Source: Desulfurococcales archaeon (GTDB lineage: Archaea; Thermoproteota; Thermoprotei_A; Sulfolobales; NBVN01). From it: 64,000 nt of DNA. The position numbers were made by a program, and so were the translations under genes. The notes under the pieces are model-generated. The model ran no database searches and was not told where the DNA came from. It saw nothing but the letters and a program-made list of their open reading frames with translations. Positions within the stretch are counted from its first letter, which is position 1. Every line of letters starts with the position of its first letter. The stretch is from contig JAGDWD010000007.1 of NCBI GenBank assembly GCA_023255955.1, forward strand, positions 226,928 through 290,927. The letters run 5' to 3'. Of the stretch, positions 36,289 to 45,377 are shown in pieces.

Positions 36289-36693
36289 ATGTCTGAGAAC
36301 GTTATAGAGTCATTGAAGTACCTTGTGGTGAAGGTGCTGGCTGGGGATATAGTAACCCTACACGCACTCAAGGAGTATCTAGTAGATGGTGAGTCCCCCT
36401 CAGTTCTCAGCCATAAATATAAGGTAGGTAAGTTCAAGCTTAGGGGCTATATTCAGAGAGTGACAGAGAAAGCCGGTAACTATAGAGTAGCACAGTACAT
36501 CTTGAGGACTACCTACGATAGTCTAAGCAAGCTAGCGCCTATAGTAGTTAAGGTCTCCGGTGGGTACTACTGCACAGTATGTGAGAAGATTATAACTATG
36601 AATCCTGAAAGGCATGTAAGGTTAGAGCATAGAGACCTAGTAAATAGGATAGTGATGGAGTGTTTGAGGCTAGCTAAGAGGAGTAAATCCTAA
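36289..36693 (+). CDS. unknown zinc-site protein
   Basis: This 134-residue basic protein has a C-terminal CTVCEKII then HVRLEHRD, a plausible C2H2 zinc site. The N-terminal half is helical, with SPSVLSHKYKVGKFKLRGYI possibly forming a helix-turn-helix. It could bind DNA or RNA. The next gene starts 14 bases downstream, so the two form a unit. The family is not recognised. Confidence 0.65.
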   Translation: MSENVIESLKYLVVKVLAGDIVTLHALKEYLVDGESPSVLSHKYKVGKFKLRGYIQRVTEKAGNYRVAQYILRTTYDSLSKLAPIVVKVSGGYYCTVCEKIITMNPERHVRLEHRDLVNRIVMECLRLAKRSKS

Positions 36694-36707
36694 GGTGGGA
36701 TCCCTCG

Positions 36708-37391
36708 ATGCTGGATTTCTTCGGATTAGCACAGGATTATCCCACGAAGAGGAGGATCCTACTGGAGAGGGTCAGGAGGGTAATTACGGCATGCAGGAAG
36801 CGGGAGGAGTGTACCCTGAAGCTGTTTAAGGTTCTCTTGGACTTCATCGAGAAGGATCCTGAAGAGAACCTCAAGATCGTTGCTAGCATAGTGGGTTCTC
36901 TCCCCTCAGACTATACTGAGAGCATCATGAGGTTGGTGGAGGCTTTAAACAGTGAGAGTAGAGCTCTGAATCAACTCGAAGTAGGGGAAGACAACCTGAA
37001 CAAAGTACTCAGCGGAAGTGTTTCATGTGTCGACCTTGAGAACGTCTCCTACTTACTTGAAGAAACTAAGGACTTCATGGTTGTAGCCCTTGCTCTGGCA
37101 ATACTGGAAAAAGCTGGAGAGCTAAAAGAAGACTGTGGGAAGACCCTCGCTCGAAGCGTGTTATCTCTCATAAGAACCCTCTACGAGAGAGGCTACGGTG
37201 ATTTAGCGGCATCCATACTTAAAAAGTATTCCGTCAAGATATTTATCCATAAACTCGGGGAGGAGATAAAAGGCGTTAAGATAGCAATAGGAAGTAACAC
37301 GGTAGTAGATTTAACGGACGTAATGAGCCTTATATACCAAGACATCAGCGCTATAATAGAGCTGGGAAATTCAAGTAGTAGGACCTCGTGA
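36708..37391 (+). CDS. unknown all-helical protein
   Basis: This 227-residue, probably all-alpha cytosolic protein carries repeated leucine-rich helices (KLFKVLLDFIEKDPEENLKI, DFMVVALALAILEKAGEL) like a HEAT/ARM-type scaffold. It has no catalytic motif. It lies 14 bases after the zinc-site gene; both may be a lineage-specific nucleic acid or scaffold pair. Function is unknown. Confidence 0.65.
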   Translation: MLDFFGLAQDYPTKRRILLERVRRVITACRKREECTLKLFKVLLDFIEKDPEENLKIVASIVGSLPSDYTESIMRLVEALNSESRALNQLEVGEDNLNKVLSGSVSCVDLENVSYLLEETKDFMVVALALAILEKAGELKEDCGKTLARSVLSLIRTLYERGYGDLAASILKKYSVKIFIHKLGEEIKGVKIAIGSNTVVDLTDVMSLIYQDISAIIELGNSSSRTS

Positions 37392-37581
37392 TAGATCTAC
37401 TCAATAATCTAAGTAAGGCAGTAAGTTGTGGCTGAGAGCCCTGCTAAAGGCCGGGGAAGGTCAGATAGTCAATACTACTTAGTCTTAGATACTAAGGCCG
37501 GTCTAGCCCGTAGAGGACTGAGATATGACGCAAGAAAATAACTGGTGGTGGATGAAAAATACCTGTTTTGTTTTGATGATG

Positions 37582-38757
37582 CTACTTGAGGAGCCTTACA
37601 ACGGCTACTGAAGCTAGTAACATTAATGCTACTACTATCAGACTTATCTGCAACGTATTAGCTATGTCAGAGACTCTGCGGGCCAGGTCCTCCTGAGCCT
37701 GTGACAGCTTAGCTACGTTCTCGTCCAGGGTCTTTACCTTACTAGCTAAGTCTCCTAAGGCTGTCTCGGTCGAGCTCTTGGTCGCGTCAGCTAGGGACTT
37801 AATGGCTTGGTCTACACTTGTAGCGAGTGCTGATATGCTTGCGTCCACCTTCTTGGTGTAGTCCTGAAGTTGTGTAGCTACTGCCGCGATCGCGTCCATA
37901 GAGGCCTTGGAGCTCTTCTCAATAGCTCCCTCCAGGTCCTTAACGCTCGTAGCTAGGCTCTTAGATAACTCCTCTACCGACTTAATCGTCTGTGCTAGTG
38001 ATGTATCTAATGATGCAACCTTACTCTCCAGAGATCCGTACCTCACGGCTAGAGCGCTAACTACTTTAGCCTGGAGCGTTGCTAGTGAAGCAGTAGCAGC
38101 CTTATACATCTCCAGTGCCTCATCTACTTCACCGTAAATCTCGAGTCTTTCGGTAGCATCACCTATCAAGGTCTCTATGGCTGAAAGCTCCTTAGTGAAC
38201 CCAGAGACATCTACTCCAAGTGCTGAAGCAAGAGTTATAATAGCACGTACTTGACCTAATGCTACTAAGGCCTCAGCTCTAGTAGCATCTACTGGTCTGT
38301 GATCAGCTATGCTGAGGTCTATGGTCCTAGTGAAGGTGAAGTCCTTACCAGCAGCTCTACCAACTATCTCAATTTTGAGTGTTCCCTTACCTGTATATGC
38401 GGACTCAGGTATGAATACCCTTGCTATGAGGAGATATGCTACAGTGTAATCTACACCACCTATAGTGACGGTCGTAGGTGTGTAAAGTGCTACTAAGGAC
38501 ATGGGAATGGTCATGGATAAGCCTGCGGTAAGAGTGGCATCAGCCTTGCTTATGGTGGGACTCGGAGTATCCTCACCGGTATACACGTACGCTACTACCT
38601 CAACCCACTGGTAGCCCCTGTAGACGGTTGTTCTGCTTACGTCAAGCTTTATGATGCCTATAGGTTGCTGAGCAATCGTTACCGCTGGTGATAACGTAGC
38701 AAACGCTAGTACCGCTAAAGCTAGGTAGGCTAGGTACTTGTATTTCAAGATTTCCAC
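37582..38757 (-). CDS. anchored coiled-coil surface protein
   Basis: This protein of about 391 residues has a signal peptide (YLAYLALAVLAFATLSPAVTIA), a beta-rich domain (to about 150), then long coiled coil from about 180 to 365 built of degenerate units such as SVEELSKSLATSVKDLEGAI, and a C-terminal membrane helix (ISLIVVALMLLASVAVV). The plan resembles small S-layer stalk proteins (SlaB type) of crenarchaea, which raise the S-layer above the membrane. It is inferred to be a stalk, not proven. The ORF track starts at TTG 38760; GTG 38757 fits the TATA spacing. It is monocistronic. Confidence 0.8.
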   Translation of the reverse strand: MEILKYKYLAYLALAVLAFATLSPAVTIAQQPIGIIKLDVSRTTVYRGYQWVEVVAYVYTGEDTPSPTISKADATLTAGLSMTIPMSLVALYTPTTVTIGGVDYTVAYLLIARVFIPESAYTGKGTLKIEIVGRAAGKDFTFTRTIDLSIADHRPVDATRAEALVALGQVRAIITLASALGVDVSGFTKELSAIETLIGDATERLEIYGEVDEALEMYKAATASLATLQAKVVSALAVRYGSLESKVASLDTSLAQTIKSVEELSKSLATSVKDLEGAIEKSSKASMDAIAAVATQLQDYTKKVDASISALATSVDQAIKSLADATKSSTETALGDLASKVKTLDENVAKLSQAQEDLARRVSDIANTLQISLIVVALMLLASVAVVRLLK

Positions 38758-38775
38758 CAATAGTACCTCTAGCTA

Positions 38776-38786
38776 AAGTTTATAAG
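38776..38786 (-). promoter_or_regulatory. TATA box of the coiled-coil surface protein gene
   Basis: On the minus strand ACTTATAAACT sits about 22-28 bases before GTG 38757, predicting a leaderless transcript. Confidence 0.5.
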
Positions 38787-38936
38787 TTTTTCGTGAAGAG
38801 CAACTAACCACGTTAGCTTCGGAAGGAGTTACCCGACATATTAACTGAGGAAGGACTACAAGAAAGAGAAAGTCTAGCCACGAGGAGTAGGAGCTAATCC
38901 ACACCTGAAACGCCTCAATTTCTAAGACCTAAAAGC

Positions 38937-38943
38937 TTTAAAG
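38937..38943 (+). promoter_or_regulatory. TATA box of tRNA-Val
   Basis: TTTAAAG within AAAAGCTTTAAAG, about 27 bases before the first tRNA base, as usual for archaeal tRNA promoters. Confidence 0.5.
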
Positions 38944-38966
38944 TTAGAGTAGATTATTGGTTTTCG

Positions 38967-39041
38967 GGGCCCGTCGTCTAGCCTGGTTAGGACGCCGCCC
39001 TCACACGGCGGAGGTCCGGGGTTCGAGTCCCCGCGGGCCCA
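38967..39041 (+). tRNA. tRNA-Val(CAC)
   Basis: A complete cloverleaf of 75 bases: acceptor GGGCCCG/CGGGCCC, D arm GTC...GGTTAGGAC, anticodon stem CCGCC/GGCGG with loop CTCACAC (anticodon CAC), T arm CCGGGGTTCGAGTCCCCG, discriminator A. CCA is not encoded and there is no intron. Confidence 0.95.
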
Positions 39042-39252
39042 CTCCCCAACTGCTTAGGAAGCTCCTTCGGTGTTTCCCGACATTATAAATCACAGTCCAG
39101 CCAGCTTTAACGGGTTTCTCAGTTATATCCTCATTTTCTTCCTCAATTCAGGTTTAACTAGTTATGAATATTTCTAGGGATAATGACAGCCGGGAAACGC
39201 TCTCATTATTATCTAAGCGTGAGGCCCACGGAGCAATTGCTAGGGACATAAA

Positions 39253-39262
39253 CAGCTATTAA
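39253..39262 (+). promoter_or_regulatory. TATA box of the CBS/radical SAM operon
   Basis: AGCTATTAAAGT about 30 bases before ATG 39293, predicting a leaderless or short-leader mRNA for the four-gene run. Confidence 0.4.
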
Positions 39263-39292
39263 AGTCGGAAACAAAATATTCTTGGTATAAGT

Positions 39293-40093
39293 ATGCGTGT
39301 TAAAAGTCTTCTCAGTGTTAGGTATCCGACTCTTACTCGCGATTCTCTAGTAACTCGTGCTAGGTCTTTAATGCGTGACCTGGGCTTAAGGATGATCCCG
39401 GTAGTTGAGGAAGGTAGAGTAGTTGGTGTAGTCACAAGAGAAAACGTTCTTTCAGTAACCTCAACTAGGTCTAATGTTCTAGTAGGTCACGTTATGGACG
39501 TACCTAGGGTTGTGTTTGAGCTTAACGAGGATCTCTGGACGGCACTTAAGATCATGTTAGAGCTGGACGAGTGGTACGTACCTGTGGTTTCAGCTGAGGG
39601 GAAGTATGAAGGTGTTCTTGAGATAGATAGCTTCATAAGGAGTGCCCTAGCAGAGTTCTCAGAGACTCAGAGCCTCGGTCCTCTCGGGGACTATATGACT
39701 ACAAACGTCGAGTACGTGACTCCAGACGATAATATCACCAAGCTCTGGAGGAAGATGGTGAAGACAAAGTATGCTGGTTTCCCGGTAGTTCAAGGCAGGG
39801 ATATGAAGGTAGTAGGGATCATAACCCAACACGATCTCCTTAAGAAAGGCTATACGAGGATAGAGCTCGAATCGGAATCCGGCCCCAGATCCTCAATAAA
39901 GGTGAAGGAAGCTATGACCACCCCAGCTATCACCGCGATCATGTCTGAGGATATGTATAAGGTAGCCGAGATCATGGCTAAAAACAACATAGGGAGAATT
40001 CCGGTAGTGGACCAGCGGGGAGGTTTAGTGGGGATCGTTGATAGGAGTGATGTATGTAGAGCCTACATGAAGGCTAGATCGGTGAGAGAATGA
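39293..40093 (+). CDS. four-CBS-domain protein 1
   Basis: This 266-residue protein has four CBS motifs in tandem (for example GLRMIPVVEEGRVVGVVTRE, AGFPVVQGRDMKVVGIITQH, GRIPVVDQRGGLVGIVDRSD). CBS pairs bind adenine nucleotides such as AMP, ATP or SAM, or other ligands, and usually regulate a partner. Here there is no catalytic domain. It is the first of three adjacent CBS genes and overlaps the next by four bases (ATGA). Confidence 0.9.
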   Translation: MRVKSLLSVRYPTLTRDSLVTRARSLMRDLGLRMIPVVEEGRVVGVVTRENVLSVTSTRSNVLVGHVMDVPRVVFELNEDLWTALKIMLELDEWYVPVVSAEGKYEGVLEIDSFIRSALAEFSETQSLGPLGDYMTTNVEYVTPDDNITKLWRKMVKTKYAGFPVVQGRDMKVVGIITQHDLLKKGYTRIELESESGPRSSIKVKEAMTTPAITAIMSEDMYKVAEIMAKNNIGRIPVVDQRGGLVGIVDRSDVCRAYMKARSVRE

Positions 40094-41016
40094 AGTTGCC
40101 GAACCCCCGGAGAATATATGAGAGAGCTAGGTGGCTGAGAAGCGATGGGAAGCCTAACTTTAGGGCAGTAATACATGAAAGAGAGCCGGAGTTGAGATCC
40201 CTCATAATACCGAAAGTACCTGTAGCTTCCCCGCAGACCCCTCTACTTAAGTGTCTAGAGGAAATGCATAGCCAGAGCTTTAGAGCTACGGTCATAGTTA
40301 AAGCAGGGGAGGTAGCAGGTCTCCTAACATTTCACGACGTTGCCGACTATATCGGTGGTGGCAGTAGGTTCAGAATAGTAGTTGAGAGGTATGGGGGCAA
40401 CATCTATAAAGTCTTCTCTATACCGTCTCAGGAACTTATGAGTAGGAATGTTGTGTACGTAAAGGTCAGCGACACCCTAGAAAAGGTGCTGGAGCTCATG
40501 GTTTCCCAGGGGTTTGGATTAATACCTGTCCTAGATCCTAGCGGAGGATTAGCTGGTGTCGTAACTGAGGGGAGTATAGTCAAGGCATTTTCCGGTAGAA
40601 TCGGAAAGAAACCCGTCAGCGAGGTCATGACTAAAACCGTGATTACAGCTATTGAAGACTCAACACTACACGAGATTTTCAGGCTCATGGTCTCTATGGG
40701 TGTTAGGAGAATACCACTATTAAGTAAAGATAATAGGTTAACGGGAGTAATTACTTGGCGAGGTTTGGTGGATCTCATAGGATCTCACAAGATATTCGAG
40801 CTTGTTAGTAGCGGGTTAGTACAAGACCTCCTCAAGCTCAGGGCTGTAGATTTCGTGGATAGTGAGGTACTAATAGTAGAGCCTACGACCCCTCTCGAGG
40901 TGCTGATCAGAGACATGTTTGAGAAAAACCTGGACTACGCTATAGTTGTTGAGGATGAGACTCTCAGGGGTATAGTTACCGAGAGAGATATTATGTACTC
41001 TATCCTAACATCATAG
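40090..41016 (+). CDS. four-CBS-domain protein 2
   Basis: This 308-residue protein has a short basic N-terminus (KLPNPRRIYERARWLRSDGK), then four CBS units (GFGLIPVLDPSGGLAGVVTE, GVRRIPLLSKDNRLTGVITW, and LDYAIVVEDETLRGIVTE at the end). No catalytic domain. Its ATG overlaps the stop of CBS protein 1, so the three CBS proteins are probably made in fixed proportion and may form one heteromeric sensor. Confidence 0.9.
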   Translation: MKLPNPRRIYERARWLRSDGKPNFRAVIHEREPELRSLIIPKVPVASPQTPLLKCLEEMHSQSFRATVIVKAGEVAGLLTFHDVADYIGGGSRFRIVVERYGGNIYKVFSIPSQELMSRNVVYVKVSDTLEKVLELMVSQGFGLIPVLDPSGGLAGVVTEGSIVKAFSGRIGKKPVSEVMTKTVITAIEDSTLHEIFRLMVSMGVRRIPLLSKDNRLTGVITWRGLVDLIGSHKIFELVSSGLVQDLLKLRAVDFVDSEVLIVEPTTPLEVLIRDMFEKNLDYAIVVEDETLRGIVTERDIMYSILTS

Positions 41017-41027
41017 AGGTGACCACT

Positions 41028-41879
41028 GTGAGGATTAAAGTAGAGCACTACATGAGCCATCCCGTGGTAGCAGCACATCCTATGGATAATCTAGCTAGGA
41101 TTAGGAACTTAATGCTTAGGTTTAAGGTAGGGCATATAGTGATATCATCTGATGATAAACCGCAGGGAATGATTAGTAGAAGCGATTTTGTGAAGTTAAT
41201 GTATAATAGGAAGTGGTCGTATAAGCCGCTGACTGAGATTCATGCTCAAGACATCATGTCGAAACCGGTTTATGCTGTACTTCCATCAAGGAGTGTTACC
41301 TATGCTGCTAGGAGGATGCTCGAGAAGGGTATAGGTTCCCTAGTCGTAGTCAAGGACGCGGCTTCTATGAGTATAGCTGGTATAACAACTAGAACTGACC
41401 TGCTTAGAGCTTTCGTAGAGAACTATTCAGGTCTGTTCAAAGTAGAGGATTATGTTGAGAAGGACGTACCTACGTGTAGCCCGGAGCACTCAATCTTCTA
41501 TGCGGTAGAGAAGATAGTTTTAGGGCAGCCGGTAGTAGTTGTCGATAGAGGTAGGGTCGTAGGGATCGTTAGTAGGAGGGACCTAGCGTTCCTAAGTACC
41601 TTCTTCACAACCTTTAAGAAACCGTTAAGGGTGAAGGGAATATCCCCGAGGGGGGTGGAATCAGTTATAAAGGTGTATCCAGCAGTTATGGTCTCAGAGA
41701 TCATGGACACTGACATAGCTTTTGTAAGGCCGGGCGAGGATCTAGCTACAGCTGCTCAGATAATGATTAGAAGTGGGGTGGACGTAACTCCAGTAGTTAA
41801 CGAGAACGACGAGCTTGTGGGGGTAGTCACTAAACAAACCATACTTAAAGCTCTTAAAGACTCGGCCTCAAAGAAATAA
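41028..41879 (+). CDS. four-CBS-domain protein 3
   Basis: This protein of about 283 residues has four CBS units (VGHIVISSDDKPQGMISRSD, GIGSLVVVKDAASMSIAGIT, QPVVVVDRGRVVGIVSRRD, VDVTPVVNENDELVGVVTKQ). The ORF track starts at GTG 41019; GTG 41028, with GAGGTG six bases before it, is preferred. It is followed nine bases later by the radical SAM gene, so the CBS set may regulate or be regulated with that enzyme. Confidence 0.9.
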   Translation: MRIKVEHYMSHPVVAAHPMDNLARIRNLMLRFKVGHIVISSDDKPQGMISRSDFVKLMYNRKWSYKPLTEIHAQDIMSKPVYAVLPSRSVTYAARRMLEKGIGSLVVVKDAASMSIAGITTRTDLLRAFVENYSGLFKVEDYVEKDVPTCSPEHSIFYAVEKIVLGQPVVVVDRGRVVGIVSRRDLAFLSTFFTTFKKPLRVKGISPRGVESVIKVYPAVMVSEIMDTDIAFVRPGEDLATAAQIMIRSGVDVTPVVNENDELVGVVTKQTILKALKDSASKK

Positions 41880-41887
41880 CACATGAA

Positions 41888-42976
41888 ATGCGAGATGCTA
41901 TGAAGCCAAGACTCGACAAGCCCTGGGTTCGTACTGCGAAATTCTGGGAGAAATTAGGTGATAATAAGGTTAAGTGCCATCTCTGCTATAAAAGGTGTCC
42001 AATAGCTGAGGGAGGCTTTGGAGCATGTGGTGTTAGGTACAACGAGAAGGGAGTTCTCTATACACTGGTTTACGGCCTACTAACAGCAGCTAACATAGAC
42101 CCGATAGAAAAGAAGCCGCTAACTCATTTCCATCCAGGTTCAGCCGTATTCTCCATATCTACTGCGGGCTGTAACTTCATGTGCGCCTTCTGCCAGAACT
42201 GGACTCTATCGCAGTCTAGGAGAGAGGAAATATTTGGTGAGTATATAGACCCGGAAGAGCTGGTAGCTCTAGCTAAAAAAGCTAGGAGTGACGGTATAAG
42301 CTATACCTACAACGAACCAACAATATTCTACGAATATATGTATGATGTAGCGAGAACAGCAAAGAGAGAGGGTTTATTCAACACTATGGTAACCAACGGT
42401 TATATGACGGTTGAGGCTCTCGACGAGCTAGCAGGCTACATGGACGCGGCGACAGTGGACTTTAAGGGAGGAGGTAGTAAGGAATTCTACCGTAAGTACA
42501 TGGGTGTTCCAGACCCGGAACCGATATTTGGGACGTTACTCGAAATGAAGAGGAAAGGTATCTTCGTAGAGATAACTAACCTAGTCGTTCCTAGATATGG
42601 AGAGGACTTAGATCATATTAGGAAACTAGCACGATGGGTAGCTGAAAACCTCGGTACTGAGACACCCTTCCACCTCTTGAGGTTCTACCCCCATTATAAG
42701 ATGAGCTATCTACCGCCCACAGACATTAAAACACTTGAGCGGCTAGCCCAGATAGCACAGGGAGAGGGCCTGAAACATGTTTACATAGGGAACATACCTG
42801 GACATAAGCTCGAACATACCTACTGCCCAGGATGCGGCGCTCTGGTAGTAAGAAGGTACGGCTTCTACATTATCGAGTGGAACTTAAAACCCGGGAACAT
42901 CTGCCCGAAATGTGGCTATAAACTGAACATAGTTGGTGAATACAGAGGTGGCAGTAGATCTTTCGACTTCTTCTAG
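41888..42976 (+). CDS. AmmeMemoRadiSam system radical SAM enzyme
   Basis: This 362-residue radical SAM protein has an N-terminal cysteine motif (CHLCYKRCPI), the cluster motif CNFMCAFCQ near residue 95, a SAM-binding TYNEPTIFYEY stretch, and a C-terminal zinc-ribbon pair (CPGCGAL, CPKCGYK). It matches the conserved archaeal pyruvate formate-lyase-activating-like enzymes that co-occur with AMMECR1 and Memo proteins. The true substrate is unknown. AMMECR1 and Memo are not in the window. The start is ATG 41888 or 41900. It is the last gene of the CBS operon. Confidence 0.9.
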   Translation: MRDAMKPRLDKPWVRTAKFWEKLGDNKVKCHLCYKRCPIAEGGFGACGVRYNEKGVLYTLVYGLLTAANIDPIEKKPLTHFHPGSAVFSISTAGCNFMCAFCQNWTLSQSRREEIFGEYIDPEELVALAKKARSDGISYTYNEPTIFYEYMYDVARTAKREGLFNTMVTNGYMTVEALDELAGYMDAATVDFKGGGSKEFYRKYMGVPDPEPIFGTLLEMKRKGIFVEITNLVVPRYGEDLDHIRKLARWVAENLGTETPFHLLRFYPHYKMSYLPPTDIKTLERLAQIAQGEGLKHVYIGNIPGHKLEHTYCPGCGALVVRRYGFYIIEWNLKPGNICPKCGYKLNIVGEYRGGSRSFDFF

Positions 42977-43277
42977 ACGAGATTGATGTGACTACTATTT
43001 AACGTAGCTTATACAATAAGTTTATACTTATAGCAGTACACATTTAGAATAGTCCTACTACTTAATACTACACATCTTCACCATCCGTAAGTAACCTACG
43101 ATTCTATCTTTGAAACACTTCCTTAATATCGTTCGTAGAGCTTATCGAGAATTAGCAAAACACGACTCACATAGAGTTTCAAGGGTTTTAGGACAAATTA
43201 AATGCTAAATATTGTTTAAATTGTTTAATCTGTAACTTATTTTTAATATTTCAACTGTCTATTTCTGGAGTTACAGT
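42977..43277. other. intergenic, AT-rich
   Basis: No gene seen. The 3' end holds a TATA box for acdB, listed separately. Confidence 0.4.
43241..43249 (+). promoter_or_regulatory. TATA box of acdBA
   Basis: TTTTAATAT about 30 bases before ATG 43278, within CTTATTTTTAATATTTC; it predicts a short leader. Confidence 0.5.
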
Positions 43278-43985
43278 ATGGTAAGTCCCAGCCAAATAAT
43301 TGAGAGGGCTAGGTCTGAGGGGAGACGTAAGCTACTTGAACATGAGGCCTTCATGCTGTGTGAACTCTATAACATGCCGGTAGCTAGCTATGGTTTAGCT
43401 ACTAGTGAGGAGGAGGCAGTTAGGATAGCTGAGAGGATAGGGTTCCCAGTAGTATTGAAGGTAGTTAGCCCAGACATAAGCCACAAGACTGATGTAGGTG
43501 GTGTTATACTCAATGTTAAGAGCCCGGAAGAGGTTGTGAGATCCTATAGACTCATATTAGATAACGTACGCTCTAGAGCCCCTGGGAGTAGGGTCAGCGG
43601 TATCTTAGTACAGAAAATGGCGAGTCCGGATCTTGAGGTAATAGTCGGTAGTGTGAGGGATAAGGTCTTCGGACCGGTAATAATGTTCGGCTTAGGAGGA
43701 GTATTCGTCGAGGTACTCAAGGACGTAAGTTTTCGAGTCACCCCACTAACCGAGCAGGACGTAGACGACATGATTAGAGAGATAAAAGGATATAAGGTAC
43801 TTGAGGGCTACAGAGGATTCCCACCTAGAGACATAGAAGCACTTAAGAGAGTTATCCTAGGTCTAGCTAAGATGGTCAGCGAACTCGATGAGTTAGAGGA
43901 GGTAGATCTTAACCCTATATTCCTCTATCCTCTCGAGAAAGGAGCTTTAATAGTTGACGCTCGAGTTATCCTAGGTGAGAAGTAG
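43278..43985 (+). CDS. acdB: ADP-forming acetyl-CoA synthetase, beta subunit
   Basis: This 235-residue ATP-grasp subunit has the conserved start EHEAFMLCELYNMPVASYG, PVVLKVVSPDISHKTDVGGV, the LVQKM strand and the magnesium-binding EEVDLNPIF. With the alpha subunit it converts acetyl-CoA (or branched or aryl acyl-CoA) plus ADP and Pi to acid and ATP, the main energy-yielding step in peptide fermentation by hyperthermophiles. It overlaps the alpha gene by one base. Confidence 0.93.
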   Translation: MVSPSQIIERARSEGRRKLLEHEAFMLCELYNMPVASYGLATSEEEAVRIAERIGFPVVLKVVSPDISHKTDVGGVILNVKSPEEVVRSYRLILDNVRSRAPGSRVSGILVQKMASPDLEVIVGSVRDKVFGPVIMFGLGGVFVEVLKDVSFRVTPLTEQDVDDMIREIKGYKVLEGYRGFPPRDIEALKRVILGLAKMVSELDELEEVDLNPIFLYPLEKGALIVDARVILGEK

Positions 43986-45376
43986 TGAGCTCCCTCAAGG
44001 ACCTGTTCAACCCAAGTGGTATAGCTGTAGTCGGCGCGTCCAAGGACCCGACTAAGATAGGGCATCTAGTACTGAGAAACATAGTGGAGTACGGATTCAA
44101 AGGGAGGGTCTACCCAGTAAACCCGACAGCAACAGAGATACTGGGCTTAAAGTCCTACCCAGCAGTCTCAACCATATCAGATAAAGTTGACGTGATCGTG
44201 GTATCAGTACCCAACGTCAAGGTCCTGGATGTTATAGATGATGCGGGGAAGGCAGGAGTTAAGCACGCTGTAGTCATCACCTCAGGTTTTAAGGAGATAG
44301 GTAACGTAGAACTTGAGAACGAGTTAGTTCAGAGAGCTAGGAAGTACGGTATGAGAGTTCTAGGTCCTAACATCTTCGGTTACGTCTACACACCGGTAAG
44401 GCTTAACGCGACCTTCGGCCCCAGAGACGTCATACCCGGTAACGTCGCCTTCATAACCCAGAGCGGTGCTTTAGGAATAGCACTGATGGGTTCAACGATA
44501 CAGGAGGGGATCGGTATATCAGCTATTGTGAGTGTAGGTAATAAGGCAGATATAGACGATGCCGACCTACTCGAATTCTTCGATGAGGATCCTAACACCT
44601 CGGTTGTCCTGATATACATGGAGGGCGTAAATAACGGTAGGAGATTCGTTGAAGTAGCCTCCAAGATTTCTATGAGGAAACCGGTAATCGTGATTAAGTC
44701 CGGGAGGACGGAAGCTGGAGCTAGAGCAGCCGCGAGCCACACGGGTAGCCTAGCAGGTAACATACTCATATATGAGACAGCCTTCAGACAGAGCGGTGTT
44801 CTCTCAGTTAAGAGCGTTGAGGAGGCTTTCGACTTCGTGAAGACTCTGTCCTGGAACCCTGTACCTACTGGCGATAGGGTCGTAGTGATAACGAACGGTG
44901 GTGGTGCGGGTGTCCAGGCAAGCGACACTCTAGCAGATGACGGTATATTCCTGGAGAAACCTCCGCAGGATTTCGTAGAGGAGCTGAGGAAGGTCCTCCC
45001 ACCATTCGCCTCCCTAGCAAATCCAGTAGACCTGACCGGTATGGCACCCGAAGACTGGTACTACATGTCGGTCAAGCTAGCTCTTCAGAACCCCCAGATA
45101 GATGCGATATTAGTACTATACTGCCACACCGCGCTCACTAGCCCGATCGGTGTAGCTAAGGCTGTAGCTAGAGCAATAGAGGAGACTAAGATAAGCAAAC
45201 CTATATCGGTAGCGATGATTGGGGGTCCGGATGCGTATGAAGCTATGAGGTACCTTACAACCCTAAGAATACCTGCCTACCCGACCCCTGAAAGAGCAGC
45301 ACACGCCTTAGCAGCACTGCTCAAATACAGAAAAGGTAGGGAGTACCTAGTAAAGAGGATCTCCAAAAAGCAGTAA
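43985..45376 (+). CDS. acdA: ADP-forming acetyl-CoA synthetase, alpha subunit
   Basis: This 463-residue subunit has a CoA-binding Rossmann domain (GIAVVGASKDPTKIGH), the GPNIFGYV segment, a succinyl-CoA ligase-like domain with the phosphohistidine region AASHTGSLAG, and a third domain (ITNGGGAGVQASD, PVDLTG). It begins at GTG 43985, sharing one base with the acdB stop. It is the catalytic partner of acdB; acyl specificity is unknown. Confidence 0.95.
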   Translation: MSSLKDLFNPSGIAVVGASKDPTKIGHLVLRNIVEYGFKGRVYPVNPTATEILGLKSYPAVSTISDKVDVIVVSVPNVKVLDVIDDAGKAGVKHAVVITSGFKEIGNVELENELVQRARKYGMRVLGPNIFGYVYTPVRLNATFGPRDVIPGNVAFITQSGALGIALMGSTIQEGIGISAIVSVGNKADIDDADLLEFFDEDPNTSVVLIYMEGVNNGRRFVEVASKISMRKPVIVIKSGRTEAGARAAASHTGSLAGNILIYETAFRQSGVLSVKSVEEAFDFVKTLSWNPVPTGDRVVVITNGGGAGVQASDTLADDGIFLEKPPQDFVEELRKVLPPFASLANPVDLTGMAPEDWYYMSVKLALQNPQIDAILVLYCHTALTSPIGVAKAVARAIEETKISKPISVAMIGGPDAYEAMRYLTTLRIPAYPTPERAAHALAALLKYRKGREYLVKRISKKQ

Positions 45377-45377
45377 C

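Noticed and set aside
44386-44928. 180-codon minus-strand ORF inside acdA
   Set aside because: Shadow of acdA; no independent promoter or family.
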